Source: an uncultured Woeseia sp.
GTDB taxonomy: Bacteria; Pseudomonadota; Gammaproteobacteria; Steroidobacterales; Woeseiaceae
DNA: 24,666 nucleotides
Direction of reading: 5' to 3'
Assembly (NCBI GenBank): GCA_937925605.1
Contig: CALALV010000176.1
Span: 1 to 24,666, forward strand
The position numbers were made by a program, and so were the translations under genes. The notes under the pieces are model-generated. The model saw nothing but the letters and a program-made list of their open reading frames with translations. It did not search any database and was not told where the DNA came from. Below, one piece after another: positions 5,450 to 13,405 of this stretch. Position 1 is the stretch's first letter, and each line of letters begins with the position of its first letter.

Positions 5450-7258
5450 ATGCACACGGCGGACTACCAGTGGCTGTTTCGCAAGGCGCCGGTCATGGCG
5501 ACCGCGATCGGCGACGACGGCTGCTACCTCGACCTGAACGATGCGTTCCTCGAGCGTCTCGGCTACGCGCGCGACGAACTGCGCGGGCAGCCGCCGGCGC
5601 GTATCGCAACGCCGGAATGCGCCGAGCGCATCGAGAAGGAATTCCGGCCGACGTTGCGCCGGACCGGGCGGTTGCACAACAAGCCGGTCTCCTTCGTCGC
5701 GAAAAACGGCGAGATCGTCAACTGCCTGACCAGTTCGGTGCGCGCAGCCGGCACCGGCCCCGTGCACACGGTGGCGACTTATGCGGAGCTCGACGACCAG
5801 GCGCTGGCGAATCTCAAGTACCGGCAGCTGTATCGCGCGACCCCCGCGATGCTGCATACCGTCGACGCGGAGGGCCGGGTGGTCACGGTCACCGATCGCT
5901 GGCTGCGAAAGATGGGCTACTCGCGAGAAGAGGTCGTTGGCCGTTCGATCACGGACTTCTACAGCGAAGCCGATCGCGAGCGAATCGGCAGCGGTCGCCT
6001 GCGCGAGCTGATCAGCGGCGGCGAGTTCGACAACGAGGCGCGGCAGATGGTGACGAAGGACGGGCGCGTGCTCGATCTCGTCATGTCGGCGATCTCGGAG
6101 CGCGACGCACACGGCCGCGTGCAGCGCATGCTCGTCGCATCGAAAGACGTGACCGAGCGCAACCGCGCCGAGCGCGCGTTGCGCGAAACACTGGCCGAGA
6201 ACGCGCGCCTGCGCGAGGAACTGGAACGCGAACGTGACTACCTCCGCGAGGAGGTGAACGTCGCGATGAACTTCGGGCGCATCGTCGGCAGGAGCGGCGC
6301 GCTCAAGCACATGCTCAGCCAGGTCGAGGCCGTCGCGCAGACGCCGGCCAGCGTGCTGATCACCGGCGAGTCGGGGGTCGGCAAGGAGCTGGTTGCCCGC
6401 GCGATACATGCGCGCAGTCCGCGCGCCGACGCCGCGCTGGTCAAGGTCAACTGCGCATCGATCCCGAAGGACCTGTTCGAAAGCGAGTTCTTCGGGCACG
6501 TCAAGGGCGCCTTTACCGGGGCGCACCGGGACCGCGTGGGCCGCTTCCAGCTCGCCGACGGCGGCACGATTTTCCTGGACGAGGTCGGCGAGATCCCGCT
6601 CGAACTGCAGGGCAAGCTGCTCCGCGTGCTGCAGGAGAGCGAGTTCGAACGGGTCGGCGACGACGTTACGCGCAGCGTCGACGTGCGGGTCATTGCAGCA
6701 ACGAATCGCAATCTCGAGGAACTCGTCGAGCGCGGCGAGTTCCGCGAAGACCTGTTCTACCGCCTGAGCGTCTTCCCTATCGAGGTGCCCCCGCTCAGGC
6801 GCCGCAAGGACGACGCGGTGCAGCTCGCGCAGCACTTCCTGGAGCAGACCTGCAAGGATTTCGGCCGGGCACCGCTGAAGCTCGGCCAGCGCCAGGTCGA
6901 AGCCATACGCGCCTACGACTGGCCCGGTAACGTCCGCGAACTGAAAAACGTGATCGAGCGGGCGGTCATCCTGTCGCAGGGCGACGTCCTGCGGCTCGAC
7001 CGGTCGCTGCCCGATGCCCAGCCGCCCGCGGCCGCCTCCACGCCTGCGCTTGCGGCGCCGGCGGCGGCCGACGACACTGTGCTCACGGAGCAGGAGATGC
7101 GCCGCTTCGAGCGGGACAACCTCGAACGGGCCCTCGTAAAGAGTGGCTGGCGCGTCTCCGGCCGTGGCGGCGCGGCCGAGTTGCTCGGTCTCAAGCCCAC
7201 AACGCTGGCCGACCGCGTGCGTGCCTGGGGCCTGAAGCGCCCGCGGCGCGCCGACTGA
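5450..7258 (+). CDS. PAS-PAS sigma54-dependent enhancer-binding protein
   Basis: This 602-aa regulator has two PAS domains (about residues 6-115 and 122-235), a charged coiled linker (236-270), an AAA+ sigma54-activation domain (about 275-505) and a C-terminal Fis-type helix-turn-helix (about 570-597). The AAA+ domain has Walker A GESGVGKE at 306-313, the sigma54-contacting GAFTGA loop at 353-358, Walker B GTIFLDEVGE at 372-381, and the conserved FREDLFYRLSVFPI and WPGNVRELKN segments. An intact GAFTGA means it should activate sigma54 promoters rather than act only as a repressor. There is no receiver domain, so the signal is probably sensed directly by the PAS domains; the ligand is not evident. 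A proline/alanine linker (520-542) precedes the HTH. The divergent 77-aa gene has a sigma54 promoter and is the likely target. Start is the first ATG; no Shine-Dalgarno is visible. Confidence 0.93.
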   Translation: MHTADYQWLFRKAPVMATAIGDDGCYLDLNDAFLERLGYARDELRGQPPARIATPECAERIEKEFRPTLRRTGRLHNKPVSFVAKNGEIVNCLTSSVRAAGTGPVHTVATYAELDDQALANLKYRQLYRATPAMLHTVDAEGRVVTVTDRWLRKMGYSREEVVGRSITDFYSEADRERIGSGRLRELISGGEFDNEARQMVTKDGRVLDLVMSAISERDAHGRVQRMLVASKDVTERNRAERALRETLAENARLREELERERDYLREEVNVAMNFGRIVGRSGALKHMLSQVEAVAQTPASVLITGESGVGKELVARAIHARSPRADAALVKVNCASIPKDLFESEFFGHVKGAFTGAHRDRVGRFQLADGGTIFLDEVGEIPLELQGKLLRVLQESEFERVGDDVTRSVDVRVIAATNRNLEELVERGEFREDLFYRLSVFPIEVPPLRRRKDDAVQLAQHFLEQTCKDFGRAPLKLGQRQVEAIRAYDWPGNVRELKNVIERAVILSQGDVLRLDRSLPDAQPPAAASTPALAAPAAADDTVLTEQEMRRFERDNLERALVKSGWRVSGRGGAAELLGLKPTTLADRVRAWGLKRPRRAD

Positions 7259-7284
7259 TACCCGCGAAAACCGCAGGAGTACGA

Positions 7285-8700
7285 TTGAAAAACTGTCTTG
7301 CGCCGGCCCTGCTGGCGGCCGTAACGCTCGTCGTGCCCGCGCGGGCGGACGATCTCCTGCCGGTCGGCGTCCAGGCCGTGCTGGCCCATCGCGGCATTCC
7401 GTCCGCTGCCGTCAGCATCGACGTGCGCGAGGTCGGCAGCGGCCGCGAGGTCCTGACCTGGCAGGCCGACGTGGCGCGCGTGCCCGCCTCGATCATGAAG
7501 CTGCTGCCTTCGCTGGTCGCGCTGGAGACCCTCGGCCCGGCATACACGTGGACCACGCGGGCCTACCTGCTCGGCGAACTTGCCGACGGCACGCTGGACG
7601 GCGACCTGCTGCTGGAAGGCCGCGGCGATCCCTACCTCGTGACCGAGCGGGTCTGGCAGTTGCAGCGCGAACTGCGCGCGGCCGGCCTGCGGCACATCGA
7701 CGGCGACCTGCTGCTCGACGGCAGCTGGTTCGACGTCGGTGAGTACGACCCGGCCGCGTTCGATCGCGAACCGCTGCGCGCCTACAACGTGGCGCCGCAC
7801 GCGCTGCTCATGAATTACAAGGTGGCGAGCTTCGTGTTCAGTCCCGCCGCGGGCGGTGCGGTGGACGTCGCTATCGAGCCGCCGTTGCCGAATCTCGCCA
7901 TCGACAATCGGCTACGCAGCACGCCGGGACCGTGCCGGGGCTACCAGCGCGGCATCGCGGTGCATGCGAACGCGACCTATGACCGCATCACGCTGAGCGG
8001 CCGGTTTCCGGCGGGTTGCGAGCGCTATCGCCTCGACCGCTCGGTGTTGTCGCACGAAGCCTATGCGTTCGGCCTGTTCGCGGCGCTATGGCGCGAGTCC
8101 GGCGGCGAGCTGAGCGGCGGCTGGCGGACGGCGGCCGCGCCGGCCGACGCTGAGCCGCTGCTCGAGTTCGAATCGCTGCCGCTCGCGGAGATCGTGCGCA
8201 AGCTGAACAAGCACAGCAACAACGTCATGACCCGCCAGCTGCTGTACACGCTCGGCGCGGCAAGCTACGGTCCGCCGGGCACCGAGGAGAAGGGGCAGCT
8301 CGCGATCGCTGCCTGGCTCGAGCGCAACGGGCTGGCGAGCGCAACGCTCGAACTCGACAACGGCGCGGGCCTGTCGCGCGAGGCGCGCATCGCCGCACGG
8401 GACATGGTCGGGCTGTTGCTGCACGCGTGGGATTCGCGCCTGATGCCGGAATTCGTTTCCGCACTGCCCCTGTCCGGTATCGACGGGACGCTGTCCCGGC
8501 GCCTGCGCGGCGCCGGCCTCGACGGCAGTGCCCACCTGAAGACCGGCTCGCTCGATCATGTCAGCTCGATCGCAGGCTTCCTGCAGTCCACGAGCGGCAA
8601 GCGCTATGCGCTGACGCTGATCATCAACCACGACAACGTGCATCGCGGCACCGGCGACGAGGTGCAGGACGCGCTGCTGCGCTGGCTGCTAGAGCGATGA
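7285..8700 (+). CDS. dacB: D-alanyl-D-alanine carboxypeptidase/endopeptidase (PBP4 type)
   Basis: This 471-aa periplasmic peptidoglycan hydrolase is of the S13/PBP4 family. It removes terminal D-Ala and cuts cross-links. The active-site motifs are all present: SIMK (S69, K72), SNN at 311-313 and KTG at 419-421. A signal peptide covers about residues 1-21 (cleavage after ARA). The start is TTG at 7285, chosen because AGGAG lies five bases upstream (7275-7279) and the signal peptide begins there; no ATG is in reach. It lies 26 bases after the sigma54 activator gene, so read-through is possible, though function does not link them. Length and motif spacing fit DacB. Confidence 0.93.
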   Translation: MKNCLAPALLAAVTLVVPARADDLLPVGVQAVLAHRGIPSAAVSIDVREVGSGREVLTWQADVARVPASIMKLLPSLVALETLGPAYTWTTRAYLLGELADGTLDGDLLLEGRGDPYLVTERVWQLQRELRAAGLRHIDGDLLLDGSWFDVGEYDPAAFDREPLRAYNVAPHALLMNYKVASFVFSPAAGGAVDVAIEPPLPNLAIDNRLRSTPGPCRGYQRGIAVHANATYDRITLSGRFPAGCERYRLDRSVLSHEAYAFGLFAALWRESGGELSGGWRTAAAPADAEPLLEFESLPLAEIVRKLNKHSNNVMTRQLLYTLGAASYGPPGTEEKGQLAIAAWLERNGLASATLELDNGAGLSREARIAARDMVGLLLHAWDSRLMPEFVSALPLSGIDGTLSRRLRGAGLDGSAHLKTGSLDHVSSIAGFLQSTSGKRYALTLIINHDNVHRGTGDEVQDALLRWLLER

Positions 8701-8802
8701 GGGCCGCCGCCGCGCGTCCTGTTGCAGCGCGCCGGCGGTCGCCGGCAAGCCGCCGCCCGGCGGCTGTCCCCGCGACACGACCAATTCCGGGACGGGTTCT
8801 AG

Positions 8803-8808
8803 TACACT
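8803..8808 (+). promoter_or_regulatory. Candidate -10 element upstream of SH3/anchor gene
   Basis: TACACT followed by TCGCCGC lies 37 bases before the ATG at 8846. It matches the TAnACT pattern seen before two other genes here. A -35 hexamer is not evident. Confidence 0.35.
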
Positions 8809-8845
8809 TCGCCGCATTCCGGCACCGGCTTGCCGCGAGGCAAAC

Positions 8846-9451
8846 ATGCGACCGATAGCGAAATTCCTTTCAACTGCCGCGCTCCTGCTCGCCCTGCAGC
8901 CGACGGCGCAGGCCCAGACGGCCTACGTGACCGACAACCTGCGGCTGGGGCTGCACAACGCGGCGGATACCAGCGACCGTGCATTCCGCACGCTGGAGAG
9001 TGGCCAGGCGCTCGAGATCCTCGAGCGCAACCGCAACTACGCGCGGGTCCGCTTGCCGGACGGCACCGAGGGCTACGTCAAGGTCGCCTACCTCGTCGAC
9101 GAGAAACCGGCGAAGCTGATCGTCAACGAGGCGCGCGCGGAAGTCGAGAGCGTACGCGACGAACTGGCCGGCCTGCAGGCGGCCTTCGCCGAACCGGCGG
9201 CTACGATCGCGACGCTCGAACAGGAACTCGCGGAATCGAGGGACGCGCTCGCGGCGAGCGAGGAACAGGTCCGCGAGCTCGGCGAGCAGAACAGCGATTA
9301 CCTCGAGCGCTACGCGCAGTACAAGTACAGCCTGCCGCTGCAATGGGTGGCCGGTGCGGTCGTCGTGTGCCTGCTCGCGGGCTTCCTGCTCGGACTGTGG
9401 TGGACCGACTACCGCAGCCGCAAGCGGCATGGCGGTATTCGCATCTACTAG
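8846..9451 (+). CDS. SH3-domain protein with C-terminal membrane anchor (YgiM-like)
   Basis: This 201-aa protein has a signal peptide (about 1-24), a bacterial SH3 domain (about 25-86, with ending GYVKVAYLVDE), a long charged coiled coil (about 92-155), a transmembrane segment (about 165-186) and a short basic cytoplasmic tail (YRSRKRHGG). This order is that of the TIGR04211 SH3-and-anchor family, which includes E. coli YgiM. The SH3 domain faces the periplasm and may bind the cell wall; the precise role is unknown. The ATG at 8846 has GAGG five bases before it. It converges with the CysB-like gene, with nine bases between the stops. Confidence 0.88.
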   Translation: MRPIAKFLSTAALLLALQPTAQAQTAYVTDNLRLGLHNAADTSDRAFRTLESGQALEILERNRNYARVRLPDGTEGYVKVAYLVDEKPAKLIVNEARAEVESVRDELAGLQAAFAEPAATIATLEQELAESRDALAASEEQVRELGEQNSDYLERYAQYKYSLPLQWVAGAVVVCLLAGFLLGLWWTDYRSRKRHGGIRIY

Positions 9452-9460
9452 GGTGCCGGG

Positions 9461-9784
9461 CTAGCGGGCGCCGGGCTGCGTAGCGGCGGCGTTGACGCGA
9501 AAGCGTCGCTCGTCGTCGCGGTAGTGTGCCGCGGCCAGCGTGCGGATGTCTTCGACCTCCTTCATGATCAGGCGCGCGCGGCTGATGACCTGGTGGCCGG
9601 CCACCGTGATGCCCGACAGGCTCTTGCCCTTGCGCGTGAAGAGCTGCATGCCGAGCTCTTCCTCGAGCAGCTTGAGCTGCTTGCTGACCCCCGGTTGCGA
9701 CGTGTACAGGCGTTCGGCGGCGGCCGTGATGTTCAGCCCGTTGTCGACGATGGCGAGAAGATACTTCAGTTGTTGTAGCTTCAT
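9461..9784 (-). CDS. CysB-like regulator, DNA-binding domain only (truncated)
   Basis: The 107-aa protein begins MKLQQLKYLLAIVDNGLNIT and matches the N-terminal winged helix-turn-helix and linker helix of LysR regulators of the CysB/Cbl kind (helix-turn-helix about 16-40, linker helix about 60-88). Full CysB is about 324 aa. Here the frame stops about ten residues into where the effector-binding domain should begin (RVNAAATQPGAR, comparable to the first strand of that domain in CysB). The rest is absent: nine bases later lies the convergent SH3 gene. Without its effector domain the protein cannot sense N-acetylserine or sulfate in the usual way. It may still bind DNA and act as a constitutive regulator or repressor, or it may be a decaying remnant. 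It is divergent from cysK, the kind of target CysB controls. Confidence 0.75.
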   Translation of the reverse strand: MKLQQLKYLLAIVDNGLNITAAAERLYTSQPGVSKQLKLLEEELGMQLFTRKGKSLSGITVAGHQVISRARLIMKEVEDIRTLAAAHYRDDERRFRVNAAATQPGAR

Positions 9785-10038
9785 TCCCGTGTACGCGCTG
9801 ACTGCCACTGACTCAAAAATCTGACCGGTCGCGCACGCGAACGTTGCAGCGAATTCGGCCAAAAATCGCGGCCTTTCAGCTATCCTTTAGACCGTTCGGT
9901 TATTTCCCCGGCAAACTGTTGGGCGCGCGCCACAGCCGCGGGGCGGCCATCGTCGCGCGGCGGATTCCCGCGGCAAGCCGCCCATGGCAGCATCGTCGGT
10001 GCCGGCACCTGTCATTCATTCCGCATCGGGGCACTCCA

Positions 10039-10998
<960 letters not shown>

Positions 10999-11010
10999 TG
11001 GCGCTCGTCG

Positions 11011-11043
11011 CGCGCCGAGGTGACTGATTCGGCGTGGTTTTTT
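11011..11043 (+). terminator. Intrinsic terminator after cysK
   Basis: An 8-bp stem (11011-11018 with 11029-11036, including one G-T wobble; core CGCCGA/TCGGCG) has a 10-base loop and is followed after one base by TTTTTT at 11038-11043. It lies 12 bases past the cysK stop. Confidence 0.8.
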
Positions 11044-11149
11044 CGCAGCGGCTGAGACCCAGGTCACAGCGTCCGGACGGCTGACGTGGCATCGTGTGGC
11101 CTCTTCCAGGTCCGCATCCGCGGGCGATAGCGAGGGGCGGCAGGCGCGC

Positions 11150-13363
11150 ATGACGGCGGACGTACTGAGCATCGACAGCCACCGGAACGTCGGCAGCGTC
11201 AAGGGACTACTGAAGTCGCTGGTGCCGCGCGCGAACTGCTTCTGCTTCTACGATCTCGGCCGCAGCTGCAGCTGGAGCAGCGACGGCGCGGACGACTACG
11301 AACTCGACAATTTCATTGCGGACCTGCCGGACGAGATTCTGGAGGGCCGCGAGGAAGGTTCCGATTTCCTGCGTCGCACGCTGCCTTCGGGCCGTACCGT
11401 GCTGCTCCTGTCGGTGCGCCAGGGCGAGCAGGCGCTCGGCGTGCTGGTCGCCGTGTTCTCGCGCAACGCCGGCAAGTCCTCGTGGTTCAACCCGAGCCTG
11501 CTGAAGAACATCCTGCTGCCGGTCGTCGACGTGATTTCCGGCAACCTGCTCGCCGAGCAACGACTCGCCCGCGCCGACCAGCGCGCGGCAGCCGCCGAGA
11601 AGGAGCTCAAGCTCGTCTACCAGCTCGACGAAAAGGTCCACGGCGCTTCGCGCAGCCACTCGGGCCTGGCCCAGCTCGTCGGCCAGAGCGGCCGCTTCCT
11701 TGGCAGCGCCTACAGCGTGCTGCTGCTGCCGGCCAAGCGCATCCGCATCAGCGCGACGCACTCCAGCTGGAAAGGCGTGGATCGCAAGTCCCTGGACCGC
11801 TACCTGATCGATACGCTGATTCCGAAGCTGCGCGGCCAGCGGGACCCTGTCGTCTACGAAGTCCCGCCGACGGAGAATTCCGCAGGCCCCGCCGAAAGCG
11901 GCTACCAGGTGATGCTGTGTCCGCTGGTCGGAGCGAACGGCAACGTCGAGGGCGCGCTCGGGCAGTTCGCGCGAGTCTCGGGCGAGCCGTTCAGCGCCGG
12001 TCACATCCGTTTCATGTCGCACATCGTGCGCAAGGCGGAACACGTGATCGCCCGGTCCTTCGACCCGATGACCGGACTGATGAACCGCGCCGGCTTCGAG
12101 GCGCAGATCGGCGAGTCCCTGAAGTCGCTCGAGTCCGCCAGCGATACGCACCAGCTCGTCTACTTCGACCTCGATAACCTGCACCTGCTGAACGACACCT
12201 TCGGCCAGGCGGCCGGCGACGAGGTCATCAAGCGCTTCGCCAAGCTGCTCGAGGACGCGCTGCCGAAAAACGGCGTGGCGACCCGGCTCACGGGCGACGA
12301 CTTCGTCGTCATGCTGACGCATTGCGGTGAACAGGACGCGCTGGAGTTTGCCAGCGGCCTGCGCGGCAAGAGCGACGAGCTGCGCTACCTGAGGGGCGAC
12401 CGCTCGCTGCAGGTCACGGTCAGCGCCGGCGTCGCGGCCTGCGACCGGGCTAACGACGATGCTAGCGAGATCATACGTGCCGCCCGCATTGCCTGCGACG
12501 CAGCCAAGGACCACGGTCGCGACCGGGTCGAGGTCTATGACGCACGTAACCAGAGCATTATCCGGCGTTTCGACGACATGCAGCTCGTCAGCGACATCCA
12601 GCAGGCGCTGGACAACGACGCGTTCGAACTGCTCGCGCAGCCGATCGTGAGCCTGGGCGAGCAGCCCGGTCCGCCACGCTTCGAGATCCTGCTGCGCATG
12701 CACGACGCGAACGGCGAAAGAGTCGCATCGCAGGCATTCTTCTCCGCCGCGGAACGCTACCAGCTGATGCCGCAGATCGATCGCTGGGTGGTTTGCGCAA
12801 CGCTGTCCTGCCTCGCCGAAGTCCGCGAGCAGCTCGCCGACAGCGGCGCGGTGTTCGCGGTCAACCTGTCCGGGCAGTCGCTCGGCGACGACGATATCCG
12901 CCGCTTCATCGAAGACGAGATCGACGCCTCCGGCATTGCGCCGGGCTCGCTCAGCTTCGAGGTCACGGAGTCGGCCGCCGTCGCCAACCACCGCAAGGCC
13001 CAGGCCTTCATCGATTCGCTGCGCGAGCGCGGCTGTCGCTTCTCGCTCGACGATTTCGGAGCGGGCCTCAGCTCCTTCGCCTACCTGAAGAGCTTCCGGG
13101 TCGATACGCTGAAGATCGACGGCAGTTTCATCCGTGACCTGACCGGCAACCGCATTTCCGAATCCATGGTCGCCGCGATCACCCAGGTCGCGCGGGTCAT
13201 GGAACTCGACACCGTCGCCGAGTTCGTCGAGGACCAGGACACGATAGTCCTGCTGCGCAAGCTGGGCGTCGATTTCGCCCAGGGTCACGCGCTCGGCAGG
13301 CCCATGCCGTTCCGCGACGCACTTTCCGGTCTCGACGTCGGCGTGAGCGCCGGCTCCGGCTGA
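11150..13363 (+). CDS. Cyclic-di-GMP phosphodiesterase with degenerate GGDEF (GAF-GGDEF-EAL)
   Basis: This 737-aa protein appears cytoplasmic, with no membrane segment. Residues 1-135 are an unassigned domain, about 165-300 looks GAF-like, about 303-465 is GGDEF and about 475-725 is EAL. The GGDEF signature is TGDDF (381-385), so the first glycine is lost and diguanylate cyclase activity is doubtful. The EAL domain keeps the catalytic set: E512 in EIL (for EAL), N572, E604/E607, D634-D635 in DDFGAG, K655, E691 and Q711. It therefore probably degrades c-di-GMP, with the GGDEF part perhaps sensing GTP. I chose the ATG at 11150 (purine-rich sequence upstream) over a GTG at 11096. It is monocistronic. 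The sensed signal is unknown. Confidence 0.88.
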   Translation: MTADVLSIDSHRNVGSVKGLLKSLVPRANCFCFYDLGRSCSWSSDGADDYELDNFIADLPDEILEGREEGSDFLRRTLPSGRTVLLLSVRQGEQALGVLVAVFSRNAGKSSWFNPSLLKNILLPVVDVISGNLLAEQRLARADQRAAAAEKELKLVYQLDEKVHGASRSHSGLAQLVGQSGRFLGSAYSVLLLPAKRIRISATHSSWKGVDRKSLDRYLIDTLIPKLRGQRDPVVYEVPPTENSAGPAESGYQVMLCPLVGANGNVEGALGQFARVSGEPFSAGHIRFMSHIVRKAEHVIARSFDPMTGLMNRAGFEAQIGESLKSLESASDTHQLVYFDLDNLHLLNDTFGQAAGDEVIKRFAKLLEDALPKNGVATRLTGDDFVVMLTHCGEQDALEFASGLRGKSDELRYLRGDRSLQVTVSAGVAACDRANDDASEIIRAARIACDAAKDHGRDRVEVYDARNQSIIRRFDDMQLVSDIQQALDNDAFELLAQPIVSLGEQPGPPRFEILLRMHDANGERVASQAFFSAAERYQLMPQIDRWVVCATLSCLAEVREQLADSGAVFAVNLSGQSLGDDDIRRFIEDEIDASGIAPGSLSFEVTESAAVANHRKAQAFIDSLRERGCRFSLDDFGAGLSSFAYLKSFRVDTLKIDGSFIRDLTGNRISESMVAAITQVARVMELDTVAEFVEDQDTIVLLRKLGVDFAQGHALGRPMPFRDALSGLDVGVSAGSG

Positions 13364-13405
13364 TTCGACCTCTTTATCCGCTCGCCCATTCGTTAGACTG
13401 GCGGG

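Noticed and set aside
5255..6835. Long minus-strand open frame upstream of the 77-aa gene, antisense to the activator gene
   Set aside because: The plus strand encodes a complete PAS-AAA+-HTH protein there. The antisense frame is open only because of high GC and has no recognisable domain.
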